A stretch of 64,000 nucleotides of DNA, taken from the NCBI RefSeq assembly GCF_958298935.1, contig NC_084927.1:21526001-21590000 (forward strand). Direction: 5' to 3'. Below, in pieces: positions 11,704 through 23,640 of the stretch (position 1 is its first letter; every line of letters begins with the position of its first letter). The stretch is from Phragmites australis. Taxonomy: Eukaryota; Streptophyta; Magnoliopsida; Poales; Poaceae. The notes beneath the pieces were generated by a model. That model searched no databases. It saw only the letters and a list, made by a program, of their open reading frames with translations, and had not been told where the DNA came from. The translations under genes were made by a program, and so were the position numbers.

Positions 11704-12570
11704 CAGGATATAAAAACTATTTTTCACGATACATAAAGTATTTTTTTTATAAACGGTTTATATGATAAATCGTCTAAATAGCTACTGTAGTTTCGAGCTA
11801 TTTGTAGAAACAAATTTTTATATACAATTGCTTACAACAACCGTCTCTGACAATATGATGATTATCTTATGTAGTTTCTTATGTGAATCGTCTCTAAAAA
11901 TAAGATGATTATTACAGATGATTTCTTATGTGAACCGTCTATGTAAAAGATTATTTTTAAAAGCGATTACTTATGTGAACTGTCTGTAAAAATTGAATAA
12001 TTTTCACATACAATTTCTTATGTAAATCACATCTAGCAATCTTAAAAAAAAAAATCTTAACCTTCATATAAAGTCGGTTATGAACAAATTTTACATAAAA
12101 ATTATAGCCCTCGATAAGATATATAATTTTATATATATAATTTTATAGTTAAAAACTTTTTCATTTAAAGTAATTTAGATGTTCAAATAATCATATGAAG
12201 TTTCAAACAAAAGAGGTCAAAAGGATTACATATGTAATTAATATCATTATTTCTTATGCGGTAGGATGGTAAAAATGTATCGTACGAGGTAAGAGGTTTT
12301 AGGTTCGAGTGCTACGAACCGCATGTGTGTGAAAAATCACGTGACTTGTGACGGCACGACCGCAGGGTGCTTGGGCAAAAAATCGGTTTTTAGAAAGAAA
12401 AAAAAACATCAATTGAAAAATCGATTAATAGAAGAGATTCTTGAAATAAACCATCTGTGAAAATATATTACCATATACGTCCCAATAATACATTTTCAAA
12501 AACAGTTTCTTTTACACTATAAAAATTGTCTATTTTCATAGTTCTTTAATATAAACGAATAACTAAATGT
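11704..12570. repeat. AT-rich region with repeated AACCGTCT-type motifs, possible DNA-transposon remnant
   Basis: Variants of CTTATGTGAACCGTCT recur at irregular spacing between about 11860 and 12030, in company with the inverse AGATGATT motifs. This resembles the subterminal repeat zones of CACTA or similar elements. No terminal inverted repeat or target duplication was identified, so classification is tentative. Confidence 0.35.
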
Positions 12571-14006
12571 ATGTAGAAATAGATTAGTATCCGACGACCA
12601 GCGTTCTTTCCGAGGATGAACGGCTCGTGGGTTGCGATTGCGACGTGTCGAGAAGCAGGCACTGAGGTGATGAATGTTCTGTTCTGCGCATTAGTTGCGT
12701 TACGTTTGCTTGCCCGTCTCTGTACAAAGGGGGGAAAAGCCAGTTCGGAGTCCGGTCTCCAAGCCTGTTACAGGCAGCCCGGCAAGGAGCAAATACGCCA
12801 AATGGGCTCCTCACAGGCTGAACTTGCCCTAGAATCATCTCACACTGAATATGACCATTTTGGTAGCCCACGACAGGTAGTCCAACAAGAGATATCACAT
12901 AGCATTACAGATGCACCACCCTTGAGCTTTTTTATTTTATATTTCAAAAATTAAAAATTAAAAAACTAGAAGTTCATTCGAAAAAATTACAAAAATAACA
13001 TATTATCATCTATTAGAAAGGTGACGGACTGTCTGTCACACTTTTAACAGGGGATAGGTTTTAAAAGAATAAAGATATCATCTTTCTAACGGGTGACACG
13101 TTAAAAAAACATGACGTTTCATTGCTCTAAAAATTCAAAACACTATCAAAATAATCATGAAAATTTTAAAAAATATGCAATTTATTTTTTCAAAAAAAAT
13201 TCAACTCAAACAATTACTTTTACAATGAGAAACAAAAAGGATAATTTTATTATACACAGTTTGACATAAAAAGACAAATTACTTTTTTATAGCTAGATCA
13301 TAGTATCATTTACAACATACATTTTTTCGAATTTTTAGTGTCTTGAATTTTGAGAGTTAGATAAGTCTTTCAATGTTTTTTTATTTTTTAACCTATCATC
13401 TGTTAGAGTACGACACCTTTATTTTTTAAAAACTATCACATGTTGAAAAAGCGACGGGTGGCTACCACCCTTCCAACAGTCAAGAATAACCTATTTTTAC
13501 AATTTCTTCAGACAGAAACCTAGTTTTGCAATTTTTTATTTTCAAAATATAAAAAAATCCACCACCCTTCATATCCAACTCAGATTTAAATGTGCTTGTA
13601 CTTCGAGTTCCAAGATGCGAACCTCGTGTTGAGCTTGCTTAGATTAAAAAGAAATTGAGATGTTCAATGCGAAAAGAAAAGGAAAAACTTGGTGACCGCC
13701 AATAATTGAATCAACTATGTATGTAGGCACGAGTGAAGTATGAATTCTGGCGCGAAAGCAGACGTTATTTCACAACATTTGCAGAAGGATACGGGGAAAT
13801 CAGCTTACAGATGACAAAAACGTGCTGTTAAAGCAACACATCAATCACTGGGTTCACGAGGAAACTGTTCTAGCGATCCAACACCAGGTACCTTAAAATT
13901 TATAACTCCATGACATACGATGCTAACATCATAAACAAAGTACAAAACATGTTGCAGGGACAGGAATGATAGCTTGGCATTTTCCAATATCTGAAACTGC
14001 AAAACA
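12571..14006. other. Intergenic and 3' flank of the uS11 gene
   Basis: Mostly AT-rich. Between 13010 and 13480 GACGG/CACCC-type short motifs recur, as in decayed repeats. The right end should contain the 3' UTR of the minus-strand uS11 gene. No gene was recognised. Confidence 0.35.
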
Positions 14007-14217
14007 TTACAGCCTCCTCCCTCTTCTGCCACCCTTTCTGCGCGTGCTGTCAGTTGGGATTGGAGTCACATCCTCTGTTCAACAAACACAGAATGAAGAA
14101 AGGGTTAATCTTCAATTTCGGCGTTGTGCAATAGATTTACATTTGGCACAGAAACAGAACGGCAAGAACACCTAACAGCAAATGCAGATAAAATACTCTG
14201 GTGCGTGGAATATTTTA

Positions 14218-14367
<150 letters not shown>

Positions 14368-15189
14368 CTAAAGAAGGTACATGCACAGTAAATATCAAGT
14401 ACCCAATGACAGTCAACAAATCCTACATATGAACAAGTAGCTCAGTACCTTGCATCTTTGTGCAACATCCTGGGCAGCAAGCATAGCTGCATAATGGGAT
14501 GACTCAGTCTGCTTTGACCTTCATGCCACCTGCCAAACAAAATTATACAACCATGAATGTAAATCAATAATGTCAAATAAATCTGATAGATGTTGAGCAT
14601 CAAAGCAGTCCATAAAAGCAAATTGTGTAAAGATGTAGACACAGATTGAATTACAAAGATCTACAATGGAATCAACAAAGCGTGATTAAATCATACTGAA
14701 TACAAAGTGAAATGTGAACCAAAAGACAACCATAGAAAATGATCTTGAAAAAGACAAGACTGGCATAGCATGCTTCATCTATCCTTTGAAAACTACAATT
14801 GTGCATAAAAGGCACAGCTGCAAAGATGTAGAAACTAATAAGGCAGCTTTAATCAAGTTGCTGACTTAGTAGTTAGTACAAGAAATTGATCGGCCAGCTG
14901 TAATCATTCTGTGGACCTAGTGAAAGACACTGATAGGGTTGCTCAAGGAACAGTAACTTTGTTAACAACCATCAAGAAAAATGTCCAGTACATGGTTTTA
15001 AGAAGATACAATCAATATCACTGAGATTAAAGCTTAACATGTATGAAATATTATCATGTTTTCCTCCAATAGAAGCATTCCTCTATACTACCACGCACTG
15101 GATACCATTATAAATATAAGGCTGACAAAACAGAAGTGCAGAGCTAAAGTCTAAAATTTTCAAACAAAAAGAGAACCTATCGTGTGTGG

Positions 15190-16085
15190 AAAAGGATTTA
15201 GTGTGGAAATGGTTTGGAACGGTGAAGAACTCGGGAGAAGCAATGCAAAAAAAAGCAGCTGCATGCTAAAAAGAGGGGAACCCAATGGCAAGATGGAGAC
15301 ACCTGGAATTGAATGTACAAAAAGAAAATGTTCCAGAGAAAAACTCTCTAGTCCATCTTGTGAATTCTGGATGGCTTGACATGCTCCCATAAACCAAAAG
15401 CACACCATCTTAAAAGCCACACTTGCAAAGAGAATTAACAACCTCCAGAATCAAACACCGATGGTGAGACCGTGAGAACCAATTACTCAGGAAGATCTGT
15501 CATGGATTTGTTAACGTGAACATTGAGGCAAACTTGGGTGAAAGCAGAAACGCCTCCAAGAGCTCATCGATGGGTAGTCACCGCTGGAGAGACAGCTGGC
15601 ACACCATGCACCGTCAAGTCAGCGAGTTAAAAAGGGGAGGAGGCAGAGTATGTGGGTGGCCAGGAGGTTGGATGGTTTGGACTCACATTTCAAGTTTTGT
15701 TAGACTGAACAGGATAACAATTAGCAATTGTGGTTTAGTTGAAGAGTTTTGCTTTCCTAATGTAGTTCCTGAATTTTGATACAGCTATAAGAGTGATAAA
15801 GTGCATGAAATTATACAGAATTCATTTTGAAAGCATGTTCACTTCCAAGATCTAGACATCTCGATTTGATTTGGCAAAGAGTTGCAAGGGTGACAAACTC
15901 AGAAGAAGCAATGCAGAAAGCTGCTGCTACATACTGGAGATGCACTACAGGAAACTCAATGCCATGATGAGACATCTGGAACTGAAACAGGAAGAGAAGA
16001 AATTCCAGAGAAAAACTCTCTGGTCCCTCATTGTCAATTTTGCATGGCTATGACTCGACACGCTCCCACAAAATAAAAGGAGGCG
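15190..16085. repeat. Diverged direct duplication inside a uS11 intron
   Basis: About 15235-15400 and about 15890-16065 share the same ordered landmarks: GAAGCAATGCA, AGACA(T)CTGGAA, a common TTCCAGAGAAAAACTCTCT and GACACGCTCCCA/GACATGCTCCCA. The copies are about 670 bp apart with indels, showing an intron-internal segmental duplication that helps explain the long intron. Confidence 0.6.
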
Positions 16086-16768
16086 ATCTTAAGGGCCATG
16101 CACACAAAGCAAATTCACAAGCTCAGTAACCAACCAGCAAGCTCAAAATATGGACAATCGCAAATATAAGAACATTGGTCGTCTGCAGTTATACATCACA
16201 AACTGCTATGCAAAAAAGTACAACAGATGTTGATAACAAAGAAACATCACACAAGTGGCATGGCACATACTAAAAAAGGATCATGCTCAGTAAACACGAA
16301 GCTTTAGGCGAAATCACCAAGTTATTGGCAGACTTGTATGTACAAACTTAAAACCTTAACCTCGAGTGATTGGCTTTCCAGGTGTCTGTGAGAAGTTCAA
16401 TCACGCTTCACCCAAATAGCTACCATACATTACCTAATAAGGTACATTATTTGTCTTACAAGCTACAAGTTCAATAAAACATTTCAAGAGGTAAACCTAA
16501 GCTGAGCAAAAGAGCGCCTTACCATTCCAAAGCTAGAATAGCAAGTTTATTCTAAATGACGACGAACCATCTATACAGATCATGGTACACCGTCACAGTA
16601 TATGACCATGGTCACACACAAGGATCCCACTTAAGTACAACAAAGGAGACAAATACGAGCACCAAATACTCCAACTAAAATGGTAAGTTTTACATTAGTG
16701 CTACACACAGCCAACGATTGTATCATAACGATACCAACTTTATGACAAGAACCGAGTGTTTTCAATTG

Positions 16769-16786
16769 GGGGGGGGGGGGGGGGGG
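16769..16786. repeat. Poly-G tract
   Basis: About 18 consecutive G lie in the third uS11 intron, next to the splice donor of the 46-nt exon. Such tracts are prone to length error in sequencing. Confidence 0.9.
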
Positions 16787-17359
16787 ATAAATACCAGTGA
16801 TGCGGACGAGCGTCTCCCTCCCGGACAGATCCGTGACATGCTGCAAGAACGAAACCAAACACAACGCTGTCTCAGTGCCGAGCACCACGCCGCGCCTAGC
16901 ACAACTAGAGGGGCAGCACAAAAAAGGACGGCAGGTTATGGAACTCACGATGAAGGTGTCGTTGAAGGAGGCGAAGATGCGCGCGACGCCGAAGACGTAC
17001 TAGCCCTCACGGACGGCGGGGCCGAGCGTCACGTTCTCCTCCTTGGGCTCCCGCGCCTTCTTCCTCCCGGACTGCACACGCACAAGCAAGACCAGGACGG
17101 ATCAGCACGGAAGACGAACCGGACGTGAGCCAACGAAGAAAGGAGAGGAGGGGGTGGCGTTACCATGGCTTCGACTGCGTGCTCGCGGCGGGGGGCGGGC
17201 GGGCGGGCGGCGGCGGCGGGGAGGAGGAGGAGGAAGGCTAGGTAGGGTTCGGCGAGAAGAGGGGGTTGGCGAAATGTGTAGAGATAGACTCCAGCGCGGA
17301 GTGGGCGGACGGCTGAGCGGCCTTTTTTCTCAGAGACGAAAGGTCTTGGTTGATTGTAT

Positions 17360-17432
17360 GGCCCAGTGGGCACTTAGCTAGTCTACTGGGCCTGGGCGCG
17401 TATTTCCTTGTTCCTTTCCTTCAGGGTTTTAA
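17360..17432 (-). promoter_or_regulatory. Ribosomal-protein-type promoter motifs of the uS11 gene
   Basis: About 200-270 bp upstream of the start codon lie two TGGGCC/GGCCCA site II-type motifs (17360-17365 and 17387-17392). A telo-box-like AAAACCCTGAA lies on the minus strand near 17422-17432. The site II plus telo-box combination is established for plant ribosomal-protein promoters. Confidence 0.5.
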
Positions 17433-17660
17433 CCAGTGAAACAAATTTTATATGGCTATATTTAAAAAGATTCTTATAAGATTCTATCTATACTATTTAT
17501 TATATGATCTAATATCTGAATTGAAGAAAAAAGAGAGAAAATAAATAAATATCATCATAAGAGAAAGTATTTTTCGTAAGATCGAATCCCATAAAATTTG
17601 CTTCGTTCAACCAGGCTCATCGTTCCATATCGAGAGCACTTTTGCTGAACTTGCATCTAA

Positions 17661-17851
17661 GGACGTGTTTAGATCCTTTGCGGACGCTCGTCTCTGCTTG
17701 CCGGCAAAGAATCAGTCGGTTACTTGCGTTTGGTTATTTGATGGTTGCATCGGTGCTAATGTTTTTTAGCTTTTTCTTTGCCAGCCTGAGTGAGCAAAAT
17801 TGGCACTCCGTCACTCGCTCGGTAAGGCGAGCAAATGAAGCAAACACGCCC
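17661..17851. mobile_element. Tourist/Harbinger-like MITE with TAA target duplication
   Basis: The left end GGACGTGTTT and the inverse of the right end (GGGCGTGTTT) match at 9 of 10 positions. They are flanked by TAA at 17658-17660 and 17852-17854, the expected 3-bp target of this superfamily. The element is 191 bp with no coding capacity. Confidence 0.65.
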
Positions 17852-17854
17852 TAA

Positions 17855-18102
17855 GTGAAGCGAGTTTAAATATATTTTTAATCATATTCTGCGTGCCTTC
17901 ATAATTCACAATAATCTATTGTGCAATCTGATTACCAAAACTAAAGAGAAGAATATGTGCTCTGGCATCGTTCCTTTTTCCGAGGGGTACTCCAATCAAA
18001 CACAAGTGGGGAGTTGCGAGTGAAGAACATAACAATTTATCATGGCAAAAGGTGGCACGATAATAAGTCTACCGAGCCCAGATTCTATATCCTTCTAGCT
18101 TG
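17855..18102. other. Intergenic, nothing recognised
   Basis: Short mixed sequence between the MITE and the metallo-hydrolase relic. No gene was recognised. Confidence 0.4.
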
Positions 18103-18396
18103 TTAATTCAGCAAGTAGGGAAATCTTGCTGCAACACTGTAGAATGCAATACTGTTACTTAAGCCATCAACGCTAGGGGCACCGCATGCACCTGTCCATT
18201 GTGAATTGGGTGAGAAAATAGGAGTTTGCTGAATATGGTTTCTGTCATTGCTTGGCTGTACCGCCCAAACATCATCAAGTCCTAAGACAGCATCCGCGTG
18301 ATCGTGAGTCAGAATAATCTGCACTTCACAGAACCCTCTAGGTCATGCCGTCCGTGTGAATTGATCATCAAGATTTTAGTTGATTAAGACTGAGAA

Positions 18397-18603
18397 TGAA
18401 AGCGGAACTACTCAACGCAATAATTCAATTAGATCAGATGCGGCAGTTAAATAGAGTACACGGAGGCTTAGAGATAGAAACAGATTACATGCCGTGATTA
18501 TGAGAAGCTAAACATGGAAACTATCTAAACGGCCTCCGGAGATGGCGTGCGCCTGCTGCCGCTGCATGGTCCTATAGAACGCATGAGAATGAACATGCTA
18601 ACA
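18397..18603 (-). repeat. 3' LTR of the Copia element
   Basis: 207 bp, starting TGTTAGCATG and ending CGCTTTCA in element orientation. It is identical to the other LTR except at 18574. Confidence 0.95.
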
Positions 18604-18628
18604 CGCCCCCGCAGTTGGAACGTCGACA

Positions 18629-21600
18629 TCAGCCATGACTGGAGACATTCAAACTGGATCGGAACTCCGTAAAAACAGAGGTAGGCAGACCCTTAGTGAA
18701 TATGTCCGCATACTGCGAGGTGGTAGGCACATGAAGAACTCGGATCTCCCCAGTAGCGACTTTGTCCCGAACAAAGTGTAAATCAATCTCAACATGTTTG
18801 GTGCGCTGATGCTGTACCGGATTTGTTGAGAGATAGACTGCACTGATATTATCACAAAACACCACAGTAGAACGCCTGGGACAGAAATGAAGCTCCTGAA
18901 GTAACTGCCGGAGCCAAGTGACCTCTGCAACGGCATTAGCGACTGCCCGATATTCGGCCTCGGCACTGGAACGAGACACCGTCTGCTGGAGCTTCGACGA
19001 CCAGGAGATCAAATTATCGCCCAAAAACACTGCATACCCGGAGGTAGAACGACGAGTATCCGGACAGCCAGCCCAGTCGGCATCGGAGTATGCAACCAGG
19101 TCACAACCAGAAGAACGATGCAGCTGTAGACCATAGTCCAGGGTGCCCTTGATATAGCGGAGAACACGCTTGATCAAGGCCAAATGCGGCTCACGGGGAT
19201 CATGCATATAAAGACAGATCTGCTGCACGGCATAAGAGATGTCCGGGCGGGTGAAAGTGAGATACTGAAGGGCGCCAGCGAGAGCACGGTAATCAGTGGC
19301 GTCGGTAACAGGAGTCCCATCAGCAGAGAGCTTAGCATTAGTGTCAATTGGAGTGGAACAGGGTTTGCAGTCGGTCATGCCAGCACGATCCAAGATCTCA
19401 AGCATATAGTGACGCTGTGACAAGAACATACCATCAGTACGCCGAGAAACAGACATCCCAAGAAAATGATGTAGGCTGCCAAGATCCTTCATAGAGAATT
19501 CCACAGTAAGAGAACTGATAATACTGCGTAACAGATCTCCAGAGGAGGCAGTCAGAATAATATCATCAACATAAAGGAGTAAGTATGCCATGTCTGACCC
19601 ACGCCGAAGAACAAAGAGAGATGTATCGGATTTTGCTTCAACAAAACCAGAGGACCGAATAAAGGTGGCAAACCTGCTGTACCAGGCTCGGGGCGCCTGT
19701 TTCAAGCCATAGAGTGACTTATTGAGGCGGCACACATGATCAGGCTTGGAGGAATCGATAAAACCAGACGGTTGTGCACAATAGACCGTCTCACTCAGGG
19801 TGCCATGGAGAAAAGCATTCTTCACATCCAACTGATTAACGGGCCAGTTGCGAGATAATGCCAGAGTTAGAACTGTGCGGATGGTGGCTGGCTTCACAAC
19901 GGGACTGAAAGTCTCACCGAAATCAACACCAGGGCGCTGTGTGAAACCCCGAAGGACCCAGCGGGCTTTGTAACGATCAAGCGTACCATCAGGATGCAAC
20001 TTGTGCCTGTAGACCCACTTCCCGGTAACAATGTTGGTACCACTTGGTGGAGGTACGAGATCCCAGGTATTGTTCGCTTGGAGAGCGGTGAATTCCTCTA
20101 TCATAGCATCCCGCCAGTTTGGGTCGGCCAAGGCACTGCGGTAGGTCTTTGGAAGAGGAGACAATGCAGTGGCGTGCAAGTCAAGAATCTCCTTTGGCTG
20201 TCGAAAACCATGCTTCCCCCGAGTAACCATAACATGATCATTGACGACGGCCGAGACTGGAATCGCACCTGGTGGAAGCTGTGCGTCAGAGCCAGGCGTG
20301 CTGGTGTGCGGCAGTGAAGATGAGCCAGCTTCCTCCGAGGACCGGGCCGAAAGCCGCCCGTCATTTGAGACTGAGGGCGGGATGGTGGGCGGAAGTGGCC
20401 CAGAGGCCAACGGCCTAGAGACCGTCGAGGGCCCAGCAGAGGCGGGGGAACTGGGCTCCACCGTGGCTGGCCCATGGAGGGGAGCTGCTGCAGACGGGCT
20501 GGTTGAGGTCGAATGTTCCAGGGCCCCGCTGGCAACAGCCCGAGAGGTGGATTCATCGGGGGCAGCGGGAGACCGGTCGAGGATGGCAACACCAGGACCT
20601 GCAAGACCTGTACCTGCAACAACTGGTGAACCAATAGGGCTAGGCACATAGTCAAACTCCGAAAGAAAATCAAAGTTGGATGAAGGGAGTGGGGCAGGAA
20701 GCTCGGCAAAAGGAAAAGAAGATTCATCGAAAGTAACGTGACGAGAGATAATTAGGCGGTTGGTGGCAAGGTCAAGACAGCGGTAGCCCTTGTGTTCCGA
20801 GGGATAACCTAAGAAGACGCAAAGAGTGGACCGAGGAGCGAGCTTATGTGGAGTGGTGGCAGATAGGTTAGGGTAGCACTTACAACCAAAAATACGAAGG
20901 TGATCATAGGAAGGATGAACGCCGTACAACGCAAGGTACGGAGTCTGGAAGTCAAGTGTCTTGGTTGGGTGGCGGTTGAGGAGATAGGTGGCCGTGTGAA
21001 GGGCTTCCACCCAGTAGGGTGCCGGAATGCTGGCCTGAAACATCAGGGAACGCATGATATTGTTAGTGGAACGAATGATGCGTTCGGCGTGACCGTTTTG
21101 GGGGGAAGTGTGGGGACATGACATGCGAATGGTGGCACCATGAGTGAGGAGGAAGAGGCGGGCGGTGGAGTTATCAAACTCTCGACCGTTGTCGCACTGG
21201 ACGGTCTTAATCGTGGTGCCAAACTGAGTAGCGACATAAGAAAAAAAGTTAGAAAGAGTAGGAAATGTGTCTGACTTGAGGCGTAAAGGAAAAGTCCATG
21301 AGTAATGGGAGCAATCATCAAGAATTATAAGATAGTATTTATATCCAGTGACACTAGCAATTGGGGAGGTCCACAAATCACAGTGTATTAAATCAAAATT
21401 CTTGAGAGCACGAGAGTTGGACTGAGTAAAAGGAAGGCGCACATGGCGACCTAACTGACAAGCATGACACAAAGTTTCTAACTCACTTTTATTACAAGCA
21501 GAATCCAAAGAAGGTGCTAAACGAGATAAGGACTCGTGGCCAAGATGACCGAGCCGGCGGTGCCAAAGCACGGGAGGGGATGTGATGGCAGCGAAGATGT

Positions 21601-23311
21601 GAGGATGGGTTGGTGGCCGAAAGGAGTAGAGCTCCCCAGAACTATTGCACCTGACGATCATGTTCCGTGTTACCAGATCCTTCACAGAGAGGCCAAAAGG
21701 GTCAAATTCGACAGAACAATGATTGTCAGTAGTGAAACGACGGACAGATATGAGGTTCTTAATAATGTGCGGGGAGATAAGAATATGATGTAAATGCAAA
21801 GGACGTTCTGTCATAGGAAAAGAAGTAGACCCAACACCAGTAACAGGTAATAAGGAACCATTGCCGACAATGATATTAGATGGGGTAAAAGAACTAGGTG
21901 GGCGAATATGAGATAAAGAGTCGGAGTTTGAGGCCATGTGAGAGGAAGCACCTGAGTCCATATACCAGTTGTTGGTCGGTGGAGGAGTGAGGGTCATGGT
22001 GTTGAAGTTCTGCGCCAAAGCCTGTTGATCCCATGACCAGGACTGCTGCTGGGGTGGTGTGGCGGGAGGGACGCCGTAGTAAGGTGCAGGGGCAGGCGGG
22101 CCTGCAAACTGATGGCCGGCGAATTGCTGCTGGAGGGGCGTGCTGGCGACGAGAGCCTGGGGTCGAGGAGGCAGTGGCGCAAGAGGGGGGTGCGGACGCG
22201 CGCCAGGCTGTCCTGGCCAGACGGCAAAGGTCCCCGTAAGTGGGTTCCAGTGCGGCGGCCAGGTACCAGGCGGGCGCGGCGGACCGCCCTGTCCGCCCCC
22301 GTTCCCGTTGTGGCGCCAGCGCCGACGACTTCTGTTAGAGCCACCCCCGGTCCCGTAGCCACCCTGTCCGCCTTGACCGCCAGCACTGATGGGGCCGCCA
22401 TGTCCTGGGACGCCGCCGCCATGCCCGGTGGCACTAGGGCCACCAGTGGCGCCTGGGTTGGAGACGCCAGGGCGCGACGCAGGAGGACGCGGTGGTGTGG
22501 TGGCCATGAGCGCCGTCTGAGTGGAAGATTTGCTGGCAAGGGTCACCTCCTCGATAAGCAGATCCGCACGGACGTCGGAGTAGGAAGGAAACGGGCGCGT
22601 GCGCTTGATCAGCGCTGCCATGTGGGAGTATTGCTCGCTCAGGGCGCGTAGAACATTGAGAACTAGGGTGCGATCCAAGACCGGCTCACCCAATGTCCCC
22701 AGAGCGTCCGCCATACGCTTCATCTTGTTGCAGTAATTGGTGACCGAAAGATCTCCCTGAACGAGAGTCTGGAATTCGGCATCAAGGATGATGGCACGGG
22801 TTTCCTTATTGCCGATGAACTGGTCTTCGAGGCCGAGCCAGATGGAGCGCGATGTCGGGGAAGTGGAGGACACCGCTTCGATGAGCTCGGGCGACACCGT
22901 GCCGAACAGCCACGACTTGACTGTGCAATCCATGCGGTGCCAATGAGGAACCGTGGAGAAGTCGTCGTCGGAGAGCACCAGACAATCGAGGGCATATTTG
23001 GTCACGGTGTTGAGGAAGAGCGTACGCCAGCGGCTGTAGACCGGGGACGTCTGCTCGAGGACGAGGGGGATCATCGTCTTGATGTTGGACACCGCGACGG
23101 CCTGAGCGTGAAGCTGGGACTGCTCCAGATTCTCATGCTTGGCAAGGCGACGAGCGGCCTCCTCCGCCCTGGCAGTAGCAGCCTTGGCCTCGGCGGTGGC
23201 TGTTTCGGCTGCGGCGAGGGCGTCGGCTGCAGCCTTCTTGAGCGCAGCGTCCTGCGCGGCCTGGGCGGCGGCGTCGTCGGACAACATTGAGAGGGTGGGA
23301 GCGCCGGTCAA
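18629..23311 (-). CDS. Copia gag-pol polyprotein, 1560 aa, uninterrupted
   Basis: The self-contained polyprotein drives retrotransposition. Order of domains: gag capsid region (about residues 50-260), with no CCHC zinc knuckle visible but a glycine/proline/arginine-rich linker (about 280-440); aspartic protease with WYMDSGASSHMA (about 450); GAG-pre-integrase zinc motif with LWHRRLGHLGH and CHACQLGRH; integrase catalytic core with HCDLW (about 647), QCDNGREF and the later glutamate region SPQNGHAERI; reverse transcriptase with QLDVKNAFLHG and YVDDIIL (about 1245); RNase H with YSDADWAG (about 1408), SSAEAEYRA and a C-terminal YADIFTKGLP. No stop or frameshift interrupts it. The start codon at 23311 lies 110 nt after the primer site. 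Missing zinc knuckle is known in some Copia lineages. Confidence 0.93.
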   Translation of the reverse strand: MTGAPTLSMLSDDAAAQAAQDAALKKAAADALAAAETATAEAKAATARAEEAARRLAKHENLEQSQLHAQAVAVSNIKTMIPLVLEQTSPVYSRWRTLFLNTVTKYALDCLVLSDDDFSTVPHWHRMDCTVKSWLFGTVSPELIEAVSSTSPTSRSIWLGLEDQFIGNKETRAIILDAEFQTLVQGDLSVTNYCNKMKRMADALGTLGEPVLDRTLVLNVLRALSEQYSHMAALIKRTRPFPSYSDVRADLLIEEVTLASKSSTQTALMATTPPRPPASRPGVSNPGATGGPSATGHGGGVPGHGGPISAGGQGGQGGYGTGGGSNRSRRRWRHNGNGGGQGGPPRPPGTWPPHWNPLTGTFAVWPGQPGARPHPPLAPLPPRPQALVASTPLQQQFAGHQFAGPPAPAPYYGVPPATPPQQQSWSWDQQALAQNFNTMTLTPPPTNNWYMDSGASSHMASNSDSLSHIRPPSSFTPSNIIVGNGSLLPVTGVGSTSFPMTERPLHLHHILISPHIIKNLISVRRFTTDNHCSVEFDPFGLSVKDLVTRNMIVRCNSSGELYSFRPPTHPHIFAAITSPPVLWHRRLGHLGHESLSRLAPSLDSACNKSELETLCHACQLGRHVRLPFTQSNSRALKNFDLIHCDLWTSPIASVTGYKYYLIILDDCSHYSWTFPLRLKSDTFPTLSNFFSYVATQFGTTIKTVQCDNGREFDNSTARLFLLTHGATIRMSCPHTSPQNGHAERIIRSTNNIMRSLMFQASIPAPYWVEALHTATYLLNRHPTKTLDFQTPYLALYGVHPSYDHLRIFGCKCYPNLSATTPHKLAPRSTLCVFLGYPSEHKGYRCLDLATNRLIISRHVTFDESSFPFAELPAPLPSSNFDFLSEFDYVPSPIGSPVVAGTGLAGPGVAILDRSPAAPDESTSRAVASGALEHSTSTSPSAAAPLHGPATVEPSSPASAGPSTVSRPLASGPLPPTIPPSVSNDGRLSARSSEEAGSSSLPHTSTPGSDAQLPPGAIPVSAVVNDHVMVTRGKHGFRQPKEILDLHATALSPLPKTYRSALADPNWRDAMIEEFTALQANNTWDLVPPPSGTNIVTGKWVYRHKLHPDGTLDRYKARWVLRGFTQRPGVDFGETFSPVVKPATIRTVLTLALSRNWPVNQLDVKNAFLHGTLSETVYCAQPSGFIDSSKPDHVCRLNKSLYGLKQAPRAWYSRFATFIRSSGFVEAKSDTSLFVLRRGSDMAYLLLYVDDIILTASSGDLLRSIISSLTVEFSMKDLGSLHHFLGMSVSRRTDGMFLSQRHYMLEILDRAGMTDCKPCSTPIDTNAKLSADGTPVTDATDYRALAGALQYLTFTRPDISYAVQQICLYMHDPREPHLALIKRVLRYIKGTLDYGLQLHRSSGCDLVAYSDADWAGCPDTRRSTSGYAVFLGDNLISWSSKLQQTVSRSSAEAEYRAVANAVAEVTWLRQLLQELHFCPRRSTVVFCDNISAVYLSTNPVQHQRTKHVEIDLHFVRDKVATGEIRVLHVPTTSQYADIFTKGLPTSVFTEFRSSLNVSSHG

Positions 23312-23433
23312 GAGGAGCGACGGCGGCGCGGGAGGCGGGGAGCGCGTCGTCGGTTGTGAAGCCCGCTCGACGGAAGCACGCCGCGGCGATTAGGGGTAGC
23401 GGAAGCGAGGGGATCGGCCCCTCTCTGATACCA

Positions 23434-23640
23434 TGAAAGCGGAACTACTCAACGCAATAATTCAATTAGATCAGATGCGGCAGTTAAATAGAGTACACGG
23501 AGGCTTAGAGATAGAAACAGATTACATGCCGTGATTATGAGAAGCTAAACATGGAAACTATCTAAACGGCCTCCGGAGATGGCGTGCGCCTGCTGCCGCT
23601 GCATGGTCCTGTAGAACGCATGAGAATGAACATGCTAACA
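23434..23640 (-). repeat. 5' LTR of the Copia element
   Basis: 207 bp. In element orientation it is followed directly by the primer-binding site, which fixes the minus-strand orientation of the element. Confidence 0.95.

Larger units (their letters stand above)
18397..23640 (-). mobile_element. Complete Ty1/copia LTR retrotransposon, young
   Basis: The two 207-bp LTRs are 18397-18603 and 23434-23640. They differ at one base only (A at 18574, G at 23611). The target duplication GAGAA is at 18392-18396 and 23641-23645. On the minus strand the 5' LTR is followed immediately by TGGTATCAGAGAG (23433-23421), the initiator-methionine tRNA primer site. The 3' LTR is preceded by the purine tract CTGCGGGGGCG (18614-18604). 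A single uninterrupted gag-pol frame fills the interior. Short LTRs and a single frame resemble the Ale/Hopscotch type of Copia lineage, which is inference only. One difference in 207 bp indicates recent insertion. Confidence 0.95.

Noticed and set aside
20101..22651. Open frames on both strands inside the Copia element (up to 208 codons)
   Set aside because: They overlap the 1560-codon gag-pol frame and show no independent domain.
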